A DNA stretch of 64,000 nucleotides from Streptococcus suis (GCF_002960445.1 NZ_POJD01000287.1:1-64000), one strand, 5' to 3'. Shown: positions 51,433 through 62,296, counted from the first letter of the stretch. Program-made: numbers and translations. The notes: generated by a model from the letters alone, not told the origin.

Positions 51433-53575
51433 AAAAACTCTCCTAGTAGTTGCAAATATCTTATTAGCTGGCTTTATTATTACCTTTCTAGCTGGTTCTC
51501 TCTTGGTAGGCTACTGGATCGCAACAGCACCCAAGCTAACCGAAGAAAGCTTGATAGCCACAGTATCCAGTAAGATTTATGACAAAAATGGCAGTCTGAT
51601 TGCTGACCTAGGAGCAGAAAAACGATCCAGCGCAAAAATCGAAGAAATTCCGACTGATTTGGTCAATGCCATCGTTGCCATTGAGGATCAGCGTTTCTTC
51701 AACCATCGAGGTGTGGACGTTATCCGTATCGCTGGTTCTTTGGTTAACAACCTGACTGGTGGACGCTTACAAGGTGGTTCAACACTGGACCAGCAGTTCA
51801 TCAAACTGACCTACTTCTCAACTTCTTCCGAGGACCAAAACATCAAACGGAAAATCCAAGAAGCCTGGTTAGCAACCCAATTGGAAAAAGACAAGACCAA
51901 ACAAGAAATATTGACCTATTATGTCAATAAAGTCTTTATGGCCAATGGAAACTACGGGATGAAAACAGCTGCACATTCCTACTATGGTAAAGAATTGAAA
52001 GATCTTACTTTAGCCCAGCTCGCCTTACTGGCAGGTATGCCTCAAGCTCCTAACCAATACGATCCTTATACCAACCCTGAAGATGCTAAAACACGCAGAG
52101 ATTTAGTCCTAGCTGAAATGTTGGAAGAAAAGTACATCGACAATGCCCAGTACGAGCAAGCTGTGCTGACTCCAGTCACTGATGGTTTACAGGCTCTATC
52201 CAATGAAGCAGCTTATCCTGCTTATATGGATAACTATCTCAAGCAGGTTATCGAAGAAGTTGAGGCTAAAACAGGCTACAACTTGTTAACTACGGGTATG
52301 GATGTCTATACAAACGTAGATCCTGCTGCTCAACAGCAGTTGTGGGACATTTACAATACCGATATGTATGTCAGCTACCCGGATGATTTGATGCAGGTAG
52401 CCTCTACGGTCGTGGATGTATCAAACGGTAAGGTCGTTGCACAGTTGGGCGGACGGCACCAATCAAGTAATGTTTCCTTCGGTACCAACCAGGCTGTTGA
52501 AACCAACCGTGACTTTGGTTCGACCATGAAACCCATCACCGACTATGCTCCTGCTTATGAACATGGCATCTACACTTCAACGGCTGACATTATGGTCGAT
52601 GGACCTTACAATTTCCCTGGCACAACTATCCCGATCAATAACTGGGACAAGCAATTCTACGGATCCATTTCAATCAAGACAGCTGTTCAGTATTCACGTA
52701 ATGTGACAGCAGTCAAGGCTCTTGAAGCAACTGGACTAGAAAACTCTCTGGCATTCTTGAACAGTATCGGTATTGACTATCCAGAAATGCACTACTCAAA
52801 TGCGATTTCTAGTAACACTTCCGATACAGGTCGTCAATATGGTGCAAGTTCTGAAAAAATGGCTGCAGCCTATGCTGCCTTCGCCAATGGCGGAACTTAT
52901 TACGCTCCACAATATGTCAATAAGATTGTCTTTAGCGATGGAACAGTTTCGGAGTATGCTCCTCAAGGGAACCGTGTTATGACGGAAGAAACAGCCTATA
53001 TGATGACAGATTTGATGAAATCTGTATTGAGTTATGGTTACGGACTAAACGCTACTGTCAGCGGTATTCCGATGGCTGGTAAAACCGGTACCTCAAACTA
53101 TACCGACAGCGAAACAGAATCCATTCTTGCTTCTGTTCCTGAAGCTAACTATAGCTACAGTGTCGTTCCAGATGAGAACTTCGTCGGCTACTCTAGCCAG
53201 TATGCCATGGCCGTTTGGACCGGTTACACCAACCGTATGACCCCGATCTTAGATAATGGGATGCGAGTTGCTACAGACGTTTATCACCATATGATGGCCT
53301 ATATGCATTCTGACTATACTGCTACTGAATGGGAAGTGCCGAGTGGTTTGGTTCGCTATGGTTCAAATTACTATTTGAAAGGCAGCCGTTCTCTATCCAA
53401 TGCTTATAATAGTTATAATACTTACAATAACTATAGTAGCACAGTGTCTAGTTCCAGTGAATCCACTGAGCAATCAACACAAAGTTCCTCTTCAGAATCT
53501 CAAACTGAAAATACTACAGCTGACTCAGAAGCAACCAATACTTCATCCTCAGAGCAGTCATCGGATGGGGATTAA
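51413..53575 (+). CDS. pbp1A: Penicillin-binding protein 1A (bifunctional)
   Basis: 720 residues from a TTG at 51413, with AGGTGG 8 nt upstream; a GTG at 51401 is an alternative without an RBS. After a transmembrane helix comes the glycosyltransferase domain ([29 protein letters not shown]), then the transpeptidase with STMKP, SRN and KTGT motifs. The C-terminal ~55 residues are a Ser/Thr/Glu-rich tail outside the cell. It polymerises and cross-links peptidoglycan. The gene overlaps the end of recU. Confidence 0.96.
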   Translation: MKTTSIKKTLLVVANILLAGFIITFLAGSLLVGYWIATAPKLTEESLIATVSSKIYDKNGSLIADLGAEKRSSAKIEEIPTDLVNAIVAIEDQRFFNHRGVDVIRIAGSLVNNLTGGRLQGGSTLDQQFIKLTYFSTSSEDQNIKRKIQEAWLATQLEKDKTKQEILTYYVNKVFMANGNYGMKTAAHSYYGKELKDLTLAQLALLAGMPQAPNQYDPYTNPEDAKTRRDLVLAEMLEEKYIDNAQYEQAVLTPVTDGLQALSNEAAYPAYMDNYLKQVIEEVEAKTGYNLLTTGMDVYTNVDPAAQQQLWDIYNTDMYVSYPDDLMQVASTVVDVSNGKVVAQLGGRHQSSNVSFGTNQAVETNRDFGSTMKPITDYAPAYEHGIYTSTADIMVDGPYNFPGTTIPINNWDKQFYGSISIKTAVQYSRNVTAVKALEATGLENSLAFLNSIGIDYPEMHYSNAISSNTSDTGRQYGASSEKMAAAYAAFANGGTYYAPQYVNKIVFSDGTVSEYAPQGNRVMTEETAYMMTDLMKSVLSYGYGLNATVSGIPMAGKTGTSNYTDSETESILASVPEANYSYSVVPDENFVGYSSQYAMAVWTGYTNRMTPILDNGMRVATDVYHHMMAYMHSDYTATEWEVPSGLVRYGSNYYLKGSRSLSNAYNSYNTYNNYSSTVSSSSESTEQSTQSSSSESQTENTTADSEATNTSSSEQSSDGD

Positions 53576-53582
53576 GAACAGA

Positions 53583-53607
53583 GTTGGGCCTAAGCCCAGC
53601 CTTTTCT
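53583..53607 (+). terminator. Terminator of recU-pbp1A
   Basis: TTGGGC (53584-53589) and GCCCAG (53594-53599), then CCTTTTCTT. Confidence 0.7.
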
Positions 53608-53711
53608 TATTGTATTGGTGATAAAAGTATGAAACCACTGACATACTAAATTAGCACTCTTGTCTGTTCTTTCTTATCCACAATTTCAACAATTTATGGT
53701 AAGATAAAACT

Positions 53712-54425
53712 ATGAAACCTGAAGTATTTTATAAGACCTTGGCGGACCAAGGCATCCAGCTAACTGACACCCAGAAACAACAATTCCATCGCTATTTTCA
53801 ACTGTTAGTAGAATGGAATGAAAAAATCAATTTGACAGCTATAACTGAAGAAGAGGACGTCTATCTCAAACATTTTTATGACTCTATCGCTCCCATTCTT
53901 CAAGGCCATATCCAAAACGAACCCCTTCGCTTATTAGACATAGGAGCCGGAGCAGGTTTTCCAAGTCTTCCCATGAAAATCATCTATCCTCAATTAGATG
54001 TAACTATCATTGACTCTCTCAACAAGCGGATCAATTTCTTGCATTTATTGGCAGAGGAATTGGGTTTGGAGAATGTGCATTTCTATCATGGGCGGGCTGA
54101 AGATTTTGCCCAAGACAAGCAATTTCGTGCCCAATTTGACCTTGTCACCGCTCGGGCAGTTGCACGTATGCAAATCTTATCAGAGCTAACCATTCCGTAT
54201 TTAAAACTCAATGGCAAACTCATTGCCCTCAAAGCCTCTAGCGCTGAGGACGAATTGGCTCAAGCTAAGAACGCCCTGACCCTCCTTTTTGGTAAGGTCA
54301 TTGAAAACGTTGACTATCAATTGCCAAACGGCGATCCACGCACACTGACCATTGTGGAAAAGAAAAAGGAAACTCCCAATATGTTTCCACGGAAGGCTGG
54401 TATGCCAAATAAACGACCACTGTAA
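53712..54425 (+). CDS. rsmG: 16S rRNA (guanine-N7)-methyltransferase
   Basis: 237 residues. The SAM loop is [16 protein letters not shown], followed by [10 protein letters not shown] and the NPPY-equivalent VTARAVARM. It methylates G527 of 16S rRNA; loss gives low-level streptomycin resistance in other bacteria. The C-terminus ends [12 protein letters not shown], typical. Monocistronic. Confidence 0.96.
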   Translation: MKPEVFYKTLADQGIQLTDTQKQQFHRYFQLLVEWNEKINLTAITEEEDVYLKHFYDSIAPILQGHIQNEPLRLLDIGAGAGFPSLPMKIIYPQLDVTIIDSLNKRINFLHLLAEELGLENVHFYHGRAEDFAQDKQFRAQFDLVTARAVARMQILSELTIPYLKLNGKLIALKASSAEDELAQAKNALTLLFGKVIENVDYQLPNGDPRTLTIVEKKKETPNMFPRKAGMPNKRPL

Positions 54426-54427
54426 AA

Positions 54428-54597
54428 GAGGCTGAGCAAAAAGCCCAACCTCGCTTCTCAGGGTTTGTGTCAACATCTCAGCGCAGTGGTTGATTGGCAG
54501 ATTTGTTCGTATTTTACACTCCAAATCTGACCTAATCAACTGTGCGGGGGCGGGAAGACGAACTCTTTTTTTACCAGTCGAGTTCTTTCCCGCTCCC
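54428..54597. repeat. Structured intergenic repeat between rsmG and ecfT
   Basis: Three hairpins in a row. The first pairs GAGG..GC and GC..CCTC (54428-54452). The second has ~24-nt arms (54482-54506 with 54522-54546) reading CGCA..TTGATT..CAGATTTG inward. The third pairs GGGCGGGAA..GAACTC with GAGTTC.TTCCCGC (54548-54595). I recall closely similar blocks in many S. suis spacers, so this is probably a dispersed repeat that also ends transcription of the convergent genes. Confidence 0.6.
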
Positions 54598-54602
54598 TTT
54601 CT

Positions 54603-55436
54603 CTATCTCCACGGGTTGTAAAAACGTCCACCATTCACAAATAAAAGTCCAATTGTAATGAGAATAAGCACAAAAATAAGGGCTAGAACCAGATAATCAA
54701 TACTTTGCAAGGCTTGGTAGCTATACCAGGTTCTTTTTTTATTTTTCCCGAAACGACGTAATTCCATGGCTGTTGAAATGGTATCAATCCGCTCTAAGGA
54801 ACCAAAAATCAAGGGGATAACCAGAGCTAGATTACCCTTAATACGGTCCATTAACTTACCTTTCTTAGATAACTCCAAACCACGCGCTTCCTGGGACATC
54901 CGAATAGTATAAAACTCCTCCTGAATATCTGGGATATAACGCATGGTCAAACTAACCGCATAGGCTACCTTATAAGATACCCCAATCTGATTTAAACTTG
55001 AAGCAAACTGGCTCGGATGGGTTGTCATCAAAAAGACAAGAGCCAGAGGCACTGTACAAAAATATTTCAAGAGTAAGTTAAATAGATAAAAAAGCTGCTG
55101 ACTAATCAAGGAATAGGAACCAAAACCAGAAAGGATAACCGTTTCAGCCCCATAGAGCTCTACTCCGTACCTTGGTGCAAACAGATGAACCATCAAGGCA
55201 TTTAAGAGGGCAAAAACAATTGTAAAGAGCAGAACAAGGGACACATCCTTATAGCGAATACCGGATAGTTTGAATAAGGCCAGCGAAAATAGGGCAATAA
55301 AGGCAATCAAACGGGTATCGTAAGTCACCATGGCAAGAATAGTCACAATCAGGAAAAACAAGAGCTTGGTAACAGCAGACAAATCGTAAATAATGCCTCT
55401 TCCTTTATGGTAACCAATTAAATGTTGTTGGCTCAT
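54603..55436 (-). CDS. ECF transporter transmembrane subunit (EcfT)
   Basis: 277 residues with five or so hydrophobic helices and the CbiQ/EcfT coupling motif region [11 protein letters not shown], the short Ala-Arg-Gly helix that docks on the ATPase. It is the shared membrane scaffold of an energy-coupling factor vitamin transporter. Its ATG overlaps the stop of the ATPase gene by 4 nt. Confidence 0.9.
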   Translation of the reverse strand: MSQQHLIGYHKGRGIIYDLSAVTKLLFFLIVTILAMVTYDTRLIAFIALFSLALFKLSGIRYKDVSLVLLFTIVFALLNALMVHLFAPRYGVELYGAETVILSGFGSYSLISQQLFYLFNLLLKYFCTVPLALVFLMTTHPSQFASSLNQIGVSYKVAYAVSLTMRYIPDIQEEFYTIRMSQEARGLELSKKGKLMDRIKGNLALVIPLIFGSLERIDTISTAMELRRFGKNKKRTWYSYQALQSIDYLVLALIFVLILITIGLLFVNGGRFYNPWR

Positions 55437-57106
55437 GCCTCCCTCCTTTCTTCCTGCATATAGAACATGGTCAATTCCAGTGGGTTTACTGCCAAGCGTT
55501 CTGCCAAGTGGAATATAGATGTTTCCTTCAAATTGGCTTCTTCAATGACCTGGCTATTTGACAAGATTTCTGCTGGACTAGCATCTTCGATAATCTGTCC
55601 ATCCACCACAACAATAGCCCTATCTGAATAATCCAACATCAACTGCATATCGTGGGTAATCATCACAATGGTGTGTCCTTGAGCATTAAGTTGATCCAAG
55701 AAATCCATCATCTCCTGGTAATGACGTTGGTCCTGACCAGCCGTCGGCTCATCCAACAGAATAATCTCAGGATTAAGCACCAAGATAGTGGCAATCGTCA
55801 CCCTCTTCTTCTGACCGTAGGACAGGGCTGAAATCGGCCATTTGCGGTACTGATACAAGCCACAAACCTCTAAAATCTTGAAGACCCTAGCCTCAATTTC
55901 TTCTTCCGCCACTCCCCTCATTCGCAAACCAAGGGCCACTTCGTCAAAAATCATGGTCTGACTGATCATCTGATTAGGGTTCTGAAGAACGTAACCAATC
56001 CGCTCCGCTCTCTCCTTGACAGAATCATCCTTAATGGATTTACCTTGCCACAATATCTCCCCCTCAGGTTGAATAAAGGCACACAAGGCCTTGGCCAAAG
56101 TGGATTTGCCAGCCCCATTTTTTCCGACGATAGCCAAACGCTCACCCTTATAGATGTTTAAATCTATGCCTGAGAGAATGGTTTTATCAGAGTAAGCGAA
56201 TTGCAAATTGCGGGCTTCCAACAAGACTTCCTTTTCCACTTCTGTCAAGTTGACACTTGGGAGTTGCCCCATTTCTAAAGAACCTAGTTCAAGTTCCCAG
56301 ACAGAAGAGAGGTGGGCAGCCCTTTCAATTGGATAACCTAAGCCTCGTAAGGTAGAAATATAGAGCGGCTCACGGATGCCGTTTTCTTTGAGCAGACTAG
56401 TCTGCAAGAGCTGATCTGGATGACCATTGAAGAGAATACGTCCATCGTTTATCAACACAATTCTGTCTACCTGTCGATAAAGGACATCTTCCAAGCGGTG
56501 CTCAATAATAATGGTCGTTGTTCCCTCTTGAGCATGCAAACGATCAATCAAGTCAATGGTATCTTGTCCAGATTTGGGATCCAGGTTGGCCAGAGGTTCA
56601 TCGAATAACAAAATAGGACTTTCATCAATCAAGACCCCTGCTAGGCTGACCCGTTGCTTCTGACCTCCCGAAAGATCCTGGGGACGATGGTTGAGCAATT
56701 CATTTAGTTCCAAGCGCTCTGCCCAATCATGAACTCGTTCTCTCATGGTCGCCAAGGTTTCCATGTCATTTTCCAGTGCAAAAGCCATATCTTCAGCAAC
56801 AGAAAGCCCAATAAACTGACCGTCCGTATCCTGCAAAACAGTGCTGACCAAGAGAGATTTTTGGTAAATGGACTGGTCAAAAGCAGACTGCCCCATCAAC
56901 TTGAAATCTCCAGAATGGGTTCCCTTATGGATATTTGGAATAATCCCATTTAAAACTTGACCAAGAGTGGACTTGCCCGATCCAGATGGACCAATAATGA
57001 GAACCTTTTCCCCCTCGAAAATGGTCAAATCAATACCATGTAAGGTCGCTTCCGTCTGCGCATTGTATGTAAAAGAAAAATTCTTGAATTCGATGACTTT
57101 TTTCAT
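55433..57106 (-). CDS. ECF transporter duplicated ATP-binding protein
   Basis: 557 residues, two fused ABC domains. Domain 1 has Walker [10 protein letters not shown] (about 38-46) and LSGGQKQR; domain 2 has GKNGAGKST and a variant signature LSYGQKKR. Both Walker B are present ([20 protein letters not shown]). This single-chain EcfA1-EcfA2 fusion matches YkoD/SP_0483-type systems. In S. pneumoniae the UPF0397 S-component gene lies directly beside it; here it lies at 59.9 kb. Confidence 0.9.
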   Translation of the reverse strand: MKKVIEFKNFSFTYNAQTEATLHGIDLTIFEGEKVLIIGPSGSGKSTLGQVLNGIIPNIHKGTHSGDFKLMGQSAFDQSIYQKSLLVSTVLQDTDGQFIGLSVAEDMAFALENDMETLATMRERVHDWAERLELNELLNHRPQDLSGGQKQRVSLAGVLIDESPILLFDEPLANLDPKSGQDTIDLIDRLHAQEGTTTIIIEHRLEDVLYRQVDRIVLINDGRILFNGHPDQLLQTSLLKENGIREPLYISTLRGLGYPIERAAHLSSVWELELGSLEMGQLPSVNLTEVEKEVLLEARNLQFAYSDKTILSGIDLNIYKGERLAIVGKNGAGKSTLAKALCAFIQPEGEILWQGKSIKDDSVKERAERIGYVLQNPNQMISQTMIFDEVALGLRMRGVAEEEIEARVFKILEVCGLYQYRKWPISALSYGQKKRVTIATILVLNPEIILLDEPTAGQDQRHYQEMMDFLDQLNAQGHTIVMITHDMQLMLDYSDRAIVVVDGQIIEDASPAEILSNSQVIEEANLKETSIFHLAERLAVNPLELTMFYMQEERREA

Positions 57107-57250
57107 ATCCCTATTATATCAGAAACCAGCATGAAAAAAAGGAAGAATTCTCCCTTTCTCCCAATCTATAAGCTATGACGAACGATATAACTCGCTAAAG
57201 AACATTCCTTAACCGATGTAAACAAATATTTCCCGACAAATAAATGTTTC

Positions 57251-57616
57251 TTACATCACAATCACATTAAAATGATGCCCATCAAGGTCTGTAAAACTTG
57301 CTCCATAGAAGCCATGGGCATCTGTCGGGCGACCTGTAATTTGCCCGCCATTTGCTTCAACACGCTCGATAAGGCTATCCACTTCTTCCCTACTCGCCAC
57401 ATTAAGCGAAATCAAGACTTCATTGCCACTAGTTGCTAGCTGAAATGGTACGCGTTGGGTAAAGGTCCCTTCCTGCATCAAAATTAAGTTACCACCTTCT
57501 GGCAGGGTTGCTGACTTGATATCTCCAAAAGTCGCCACAGAAAAACCAACTGCTTCATAAAACTGACCAGCTTTTTCAAGGTCTGCTACTGCTAAGTTCA
57601 TCCAAAATGATTTCAT
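57251..57616 (-). CDS. VOC family protein (glyoxalase/bleomycin-resistance fold)
   Basis: 121 residues from the ATG at 57616, behind AGAGAAGAAG; the frame is open 19 codons further without an RBS. It shows the beta-alpha-beta-beta-beta repeat (WMNLAVADLEKAGQFYEAVGF; DLDGHHFNVIVM at the end). The metal ligand positions His and Glu are only partly conserved, so enzyme activity is uncertain. Substrate unknown. Confidence 0.82.
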   Translation of the reverse strand: MKSFWMNLAVADLEKAGQFYEAVGFSVATFGDIKSATLPEGGNLILMQEGTFTQRVPFQLATSGNEVLISLNVASREEVDSLIERVEANGGQITGRPTDAHGFYGASFTDLDGHHFNVIVM

Positions 57617-57689
57617 CTTCTTCTCTTTTCTGGTTGATTGGCTTAGTATAGACCGGACCAAAGAAAAAGTCAAGCATTCTGATTACACA

Positions 57690-57722
57690 AAAAAATTGCA
57701 CTGATTTCTCAATGCAATTTTA
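57690..57722 (-). terminator. Terminator of trhO
   Basis: AAATTGCA (57693-57700) and TGCAATTT (57713-57720), followed on the minus strand by TTTTTTGTG. Confidence 0.8.
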
Positions 57723-57728
57723 GTATTA

Positions 57729-58712
57729 TTAGGCATTTGCTGGAGCAAGGCTTTCACCAATTGCTTCTAAACGCTCTGCCCATTCTTGGCGAGTCAAGCC
57801 ATTTTCAGAGATATAACGGTTGCGCTCGTGGGCACGGCATTCAGCTGAACAGCCACGAACATACTTGTGCTCGTTTTCTTCTGACATAAGGGTACGACGG
57901 TTACAGAATGGGTTGCCACAGTTGACATAGCGTTCACATGGTGTGCCATCAAACCAGTCCTTACCAACAACAACTGGGTCTACATGGTTGACATCAACAG
58001 CGATACGCTCGTCAAAGACATACATCTTACCATCCCACAATTCGCCACGAACTTCTGGGTCTTTACCATAGGTTGCGATACCACCGTGCAACTGACCGAC
58101 ATCCTTGTAACCTTCACGAACCATCCAGCCTGAGAATTTCTCACAGCGAACACCACCAGTACAGTAAACAACTACGCGCTTGTCCATGAATTTCTCTTTG
58201 TTATCACGGACCCATTGTGGCAATTCACGGAAGTTGCGGATGTCTGGGCGGATGGCACCACGGAAATGCCCAAGGTCGTACTCGTAGTCATTACGTGTAT
58301 CCAAAACAACTGTGTCTTCGTCCAAAAGAGCTTCCTTGAATTCTTTTGGTGACAAATAAGCACCTGTTGTTACAAGTGGGTCAATGTCACTGTCGAAGTC
58401 GTTGTCTTCTAGACCAAGGTGAACGATTTCTTTTTTATAACGAACAAACATTTTCTTGAAAGCTTGCTCATTTTCTTCATCAATCTTAAACCACAAATCA
58501 CTGAACAATGGGTTAGCATGAACATAGTCCATGTATTTTTGTGTTGTTTCGTAGTCACCAGAAACAGTACCGTTGATGCCTTCATCAGCAATCAAGATAC
58601 GGCCTTTTAGTCCGATAGACTTACAGAAAGCCAAGTGCTCTGCAGCATACTCTTTGGCATTTTCAATTGGAACATACTTATAGTATAACAATACGCGAAT
58701 GTCTTTTGACAT
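57729..58712 (-). CDS. trhO: tRNA uridine(34) hydroxylase TrhO (rhodanese family)
   Basis: 327 residues. An N-terminal acylphosphatase-like domain is followed by a rhodanese domain with active loop [11 protein letters not shown] (Cys184), then a Cys-rich tail ([18 protein letters not shown]) of the UPF0176 family. TrhO hydroxylates U34 of certain tRNAs with O2. RBS AAGGAG precedes the start; monocistronic with its own terminator. Confidence 0.92.
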   Translation of the reverse strand: MSKDIRVLLYYKYVPIENAKEYAAEHLAFCKSIGLKGRILIADEGINGTVSGDYETTQKYMDYVHANPLFSDLWFKIDEENEQAFKKMFVRYKKEIVHLGLEDNDFDSDIDPLVTTGAYLSPKEFKEALLDEDTVVLDTRNDYEYDLGHFRGAIRPDIRNFRELPQWVRDNKEKFMDKRVVVYCTGGVRCEKFSGWMVREGYKDVGQLHGGIATYGKDPEVRGELWDGKMYVFDERIAVDVNHVDPVVVGKDWFDGTPCERYVNCGNPFCNRRTLMSEENEHKYVRGCSAECRAHERNRYISENGLTRQEWAERLEAIGESLAPANA

Positions 58713-58805
58713 GATTTCTCCTTCTCAATCTTTGCAATAGATGATAGAAATTTGACTTTTCTAGTCAAAGCCACCTTCCATTATACCGCTTACAAGACTA
58801 AAAAA

Positions 58806-58850
58806 CAAAAATCTGAACTGAAAATTACTCTTCCAATTCAGATTTGAGTT
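58806..58850 (-). terminator. Terminator of the unrecognised 308-aa gene
   Basis: AATCTGAA and TTCAGATT arms flank about 20 nt that include the stop codon; TTTTTGTTTTTT follows on the minus strand. Confidence 0.7.
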
Positions 58851-59751
58851 GTTTCAATTTTTCCAAGTCATCATCACCGAGGAGTTGTCCCACCTGGCGC
58901 TTGTGGCGCTTGGCAATATTCTTCTTCCACTTGTCCTTTATGGGATCGGTCTGCTTAGCCCTATTTTTCGGTAGCTCCACCTTCTCCTTCTCTTGCCACT
59001 CCACATCTTTAATCATCTCTTCCCAGTAGGTGACAATAGCAGAGCAGAGATAGGTTTGTAGTAAGCTCAGCCATTTTTCAACAAAAGTCGACGGTGGTCG
59101 ATCCTCAACCAAGCGATAGGTCCTTTGGAGTTCAATGAGCTGGGACTGATATTTTTCCCACTGAAGCATGGATTTACTCGGTTTTTTACGATAGAGTTGG
59201 CTGTGGCCAATGACCTCTATATAGGGAGCTACAAACCGGCTAATCCGTATTTTGAGAGAGGAACGGGAAAGGTAGGTTGCAGTCAATAAACCTGATGCTA
59301 GGAGGCGCTCTACCTCCCTAGCCTGATTATCAGGGAAACGATAGTGGACCAAACAGCTAGCCTCTTCTTCCTCTATGAGCAAACGGACCTGTAACCTGCC
59401 TTTATGCCAACTAGCGAAAATATCCTGCTTAGCATCCCAAGCTTTCTGAAAAAATTGTAGCAAGTAGTAGCCTTGTTTGGTCAAGACACACCAACTTCCC
59501 TCTTGATAGAGGTAGTTTCGAATAGCCCCCTTCATGTAAAATTCCCCATGAAAATCATAGAAGGTGGGTTGTTTGTAGCTTGAGGTAGATGGATGATTAC
59601 TGATGCGAAAGACCTTGTAATAAATCGTATTCCATAAAACACATATATAGAGAGAATCTGTCGTTCCAGACTGATAAATGGTTAAAATCTCCTCGCCTGG
59701 ATTGAGAATAGAATGAATAAGGGGAGCTATATTTTCTTCTGTCCAAGCCAT
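58825..59751 (-). CDS. Conserved-looking hypothetical protein, 308 aa
   Basis: I do not recognise a family. The protein starts MAWTEENIAPLIHSILNPGEEI, has many aromatic residues in the first half (LWNTIYYKVFRI, GYYLLQFFQKAW), no transmembrane helix or signal peptide, and a very basic then acidic C-terminal tail (KDKWKKNIAKRHKR; DDDLEKLKQLKSELEE). It looks soluble and alpha/beta in the N-terminal part with a helical end. RBS GGGAGGAG precedes the ATG by 6 nt and the frame has normal codon use, so it is a real gene. No operon partner is evident. Confidence 0.75.
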   Translation of the reverse strand: MAWTEENIAPLIHSILNPGEEILTIYQSGTTDSLYICVLWNTIYYKVFRISNHPSTSSYKQPTFYDFHGEFYMKGAIRNYLYQEGSWCVLTKQGYYLLQFFQKAWDAKQDIFASWHKGRLQVRLLIEEEEASCLVHYRFPDNQAREVERLLASGLLTATYLSRSSLKIRISRFVAPYIEVIGHSQLYRKKPSKSMLQWEKYQSQLIELQRTYRLVEDRPPSTFVEKWLSLLQTYLCSAIVTYWEEMIKDVEWQEKEKVELPKNRAKQTDPIKDKWKKNIAKRHKRQVGQLLGDDDLEKLKQLKSELEE

Positions 59752-59825
59752 ACATCACTCCTCCCTTCATCTGACAATTTCTATTCTTTTATATTATTAT
59801 ATCATACTGTCAATATCTTTCTCAA

Positions 59826-59856
59826 AAAAATCAACCTAGAAAATTTCTAGGTTGAT
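59826..59856 (-). terminator. Terminator of the ECF S-component gene
   Basis: ATCAACCTAGAAA (59830-59842) pairs with TTTCTAGGTTGAT (59844-59856); TTTTTTTGAG follows on the minus strand. Confidence 0.9.
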
Positions 59857-59907
59857 AGTAACATTCGGTTTTTATTCTATTTTTGATAGTCCTGTTCGTG
59901 AAAGTTC

Positions 59908-60453
59908 TTAATCTTTTGACAAACTACCTGTTTTCGTTTGCGAACGAGCATAAACTCCAAGAAGAATAGTACCAGCAATGGCTATTGTAATACTATTGAC
60001 AATCCCAGCTACCAAACCCTGAGTGAATACCTTATTTGCTGCTTCACTATAGATTACAATGTCCAATACTGGAGCGATAATTCCCCAGGCAATGACATTG
60101 GCAACTACTTGGAAGATATTGAAAACTACAATATCTTTTCCTTCAAAAATCCCTTCCTCAACACGAAGACGATTTTTTGCAAAACCAATAACCAACCCTA
60201 CTACTCCTGAGGCTAAAATCCATGACCACCAAGGTCCGTATGTCAACGAATCTTTAAGCGTATGGCCAATAAAACCTACTAAAAAGCCAACTACTGGCCC
60301 AAATACAACTGACAAAAGTGCCTGAACAGCGTATTGGAGCTGAATTGAAGTATTTGGAACAAAAGTAGGAATGTTGATTAGCAAGCCAATGACAACAAAG
60401 AGGGCAGCACCGATACCGGTAGCAACGACTGTTTTGATAGAATTATTTTTCAT
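59908..60453 (-). CDS. ECF transporter S-component, UPF0397 family
   Basis: 181 residues from the ATG at 60453, behind AAGGAGAATTTT. It has about five to six hydrophobic helices, with the ECF S-component start [20 protein letters not shown] and the loop [12 protein letters not shown] typical of UPF0397. Databases often label this family riboflavin transporter, but its ligand is not proven. It lies 20 nt after a SAM hydroxide adenosyltransferase gene, so adenosine or a related nucleoside is a reasonable alternative ligand. Confidence 0.88.
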   Translation of the reverse strand: MKNNSIKTVVATGIGAALFVVIGLLINIPTFVPNTSIQLQYAVQALLSVVFGPVVGFLVGFIGHTLKDSLTYGPWWSWILASGVVGLVIGFAKNRLRVEEGIFEGKDIVVFNIFQVVANVIAWGIIAPVLDIVIYSEAANKVFTQGLVAGIVNSITIAIAGTILLGVYARSQTKTGSLSKD

Positions 60454-60473
60454 AAAATTCTCCTTCATTTTCT

Positions 60474-61322
60474 TTAATTACTAATGCGTTTGATTTCGAT
60501 ATGCCAGTTTTGACCGACACCGACATTATAGGCCTTGGCAAAGGATCCTTGGTTAATGGCCAAGCCCACTCGATAGAGTGAATTGATATAGAGCAGGGGT
60601 TGACCGATGCGGACATCCGCAAAAGACTTGCCATAGGTCACTTGGTTTTGATAGACCAACATGTCGTTGTTGTAAATGGTCACTTCAAAACGGTCCTCAA
60701 ATTGCGGCTTCAAGGTATAAAATTCCTCACGCGTGATTGAGGTCCATAGTGAACCAAAGCGAACATCCAAGATGTCGATAGCTCCTTTGACAAAGTCTGG
60801 TCCAACTTCTGTCGGAACGGTTGGAATTTCAACAATATCTGCCACCTGCAACTCTGGTCCAACTTCTTCAAAACTGATATGACCTGAGGCTAATTTTGCA
60901 CCCGTATAAGCATAAACATCACGACCATGGAAGGTATAGGAATGCTCCGTATTGGCTCTGCGATTGGCCACTTCTGAAATTTCACGAACAGCCTTAATGC
61001 CCACATGTTTCTTGATGAAAGAAAGCGTTCCGTTATCCGGGGTAACGATATAGTGGTTTTGTTCCGTCAAAGCCACCACACTTTTACGCTTAGAGCCTAC
61101 TCCTGGATCAACAACAGATACAAATGTCGTGCCTTCTGGCCAATATTCAACTGTCTGAAAAAGACGGTAAGAGCCTTCGAAAATATTGTAAGGTGTAATA
61201 TCGTGGGTCAGGTTGTGAACAACTAGGTCACGCGACTCCTGAAGAGCCACACCAATCATAGCTGACACGGCACCATCTACTAGACCAAAGTCAGATTGTA
61301 AAACAAGTAAATTATTTGACAT
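60474..61322 (-). CDS. SAM hydroxide adenosyltransferase (DUF62)
   Basis: 282 residues starting [21 protein letters not shown]. The family motifs are [23 protein letters not shown] and PDNGTLSF. These enzymes are relatives of fluorinases and chlorinases; they hydrolyse SAM to adenosine and methionine. RBS AGGAGG precedes the start. It forms a two-gene operon with the S-component, which suggests a link between uptake of a nucleoside-like compound and SAM balance. Confidence 0.9.
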   Translation of the reverse strand: MSNNLLVLQSDFGLVDGAVSAMIGVALQESRDLVVHNLTHDITPYNIFEGSYRLFQTVEYWPEGTTFVSVVDPGVGSKRKSVVALTEQNHYIVTPDNGTLSFIKKHVGIKAVREISEVANRRANTEHSYTFHGRDVYAYTGAKLASGHISFEEVGPELQVADIVEIPTVPTEVGPDFVKGAIDILDVRFGSLWTSITREEFYTLKPQFEDRFEVTIYNNDMLVYQNQVTYGKSFADVRIGQPLLYINSLYRVGLAINQGSFAKAYNVGVGQNWHIEIKRISN

Positions 61323-61476
61323 AGCTCCTCCTAAAAATGATACTGTTCTATCATAACAGAAAAGCTACAAGCTTTCAAATAGCTATTTTCTAGGGATGGT
61401 TATAGTTATCTATTATAACCAGATAATACTACAAACTTTCTCAGTCACACAAAAAATAAATTTTTTAAAAAAACGC

Positions 61477-61539
61477 TTGCATTTCAAAAATTATTGTTTT
61501 ATAATAATTTTACAGATAATATTATCATAAAACAATAAT
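61477..61539 (+). promoter_or_regulatory. Promoter and long dyad of the DUF2975-XRE operon
   Basis: TTGCAT (61477-61482), 17 nt, TATAAT (61500-61505). A perfect inverted repeat overlaps it: ATTATTGTTTTAT (61490-61502) and ATAAAACAATAAT (61527-61539), 24 nt apart. Between the arms is a second perfect palindrome, GATAATATTATC (61515-61526). The outer right arm ends 3 nt before the RBS. The layout fits autorepression by the XRE protein of the operon. The remaining 61.32-61.47 kb is A/T-rich with a TGGTTATA/TATAACCA hairpin (61398-61423). Confidence 0.7.
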
Positions 61540-61554
61540 AATCGGAGGTTTGCT

Positions 61555-62079
61555 ATGAAAACCAATCTACTCAAAACAGCTGGACTATTAGCTGGTTGTG
61601 TTCGCTATTTCTTCTATTTCACGATTGCTCTTTATACCATCTTTACCTTGGCTGGTCTTGGAGGCAACTCCTTTGCGATAGACTCTTGGGAATACACCTT
61701 TAACAAACCCATTGACCAGATCAGTGTCTGGCTCATTCTTCTAACGACTGGATTGATTCTAATCGTCTTGGTCGCACTCAGTCACATTGCCTACCTAATT
61801 CAAAAACTTTGCAAGCTACTTCTGGAAGAAGATTATTTCGCTTCAGCTAGCCTAGTACTCTATCAGAAACTCTTCATCAGTTTGCTCGTCTTGACTGCTG
61901 GGCAATTTTGCCTAACCACTTTGTTTTTCCTGACACATGTTACTGGTCCAAACAACTTCCTCAATCTTCGCTGGTCAGACTTTATCCTCAATGCCCTCTT
62001 CCTCTTCGCAACTTATTTTGTCTGGAGATTGGTTCAAAAAGGGCAACAATTAGCAACTGAGAACAGTGAGTTTATCTGA
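61555..62079 (+). CDS. DUF2975 membrane protein (first copy)
   Basis: 174 residues with four predicted transmembrane helices in two pairs: about 13-37, 57-82, 104-130 and 144-163. The pattern of two helix pairs around a short amphipathic segment (IQKLCKLLLEEDYF) fits DUF2975, known in B. subtilis as YoaS. These proteins are regularly encoded with a small XRE regulator; the function is unknown. RBS CGGAGG lies 6 nt before the ATG. It overlaps or abuts the regulator gene. Confidence 0.82.
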   Translation: MKTNLLKTAGLLAGCVRYFFYFTIALYTIFTLAGLGGNSFAIDSWEYTFNKPIDQISVWLILLTTGLILIVLVALSHIAYLIQKLCKLLLEEDYFASASLVLYQKLFISLLVLTAGQFCLTTLFFLTHVTGPNNFLNLRWSDFILNALFLFATYFVWRLVQKGQQLATENSEFI

Positions 62080-62080
62080 T

Positions 62081-62296
62081 ATGGAAATGATTCGCGTAAA
62101 CTTAGACAAGGTCCTCAAAGACCGACAAATGACTTCCAAGGACCTAGCAGAGCAAGTCGGCATCACCGAAGCCAATCTGTCCATTCTCAAGACAGGCAAG
62201 GCAAAAGGTATTCGTTTTAATACCCTGATGAGCATCTGCCGCATCCTAGACTGCCAACCAGGAGATATTTTGGAATATGTGAGGGAGGGGGAATAG
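62081..62296 (+). CDS. XRE-family (YozG-like) transcriptional regulator
   Basis: 71 residues from the ATG at 62081; a GTG at 62066 in frame is an alternative, overlapping the DUF2975 gene. The whole protein is one helix-turn-helix domain: KVLKDRQMTSKDLAEQVGIT, then TEANLSILKTGKAKGIRFNTL and LDCQPGDILEYV. It is typical of single-domain Cro/CI regulators paired with DUF2975 (YoaS-YozG). It likely binds the dyad upstream of the operon. The next gene starts 1 nt after its stop codon. Confidence 0.88.
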   Translation: MEMIRVNLDKVLKDRQMTSKDLAEQVGITEANLSILKTGKAKGIRFNTLMSICRILDCQPGDILEYVREGE

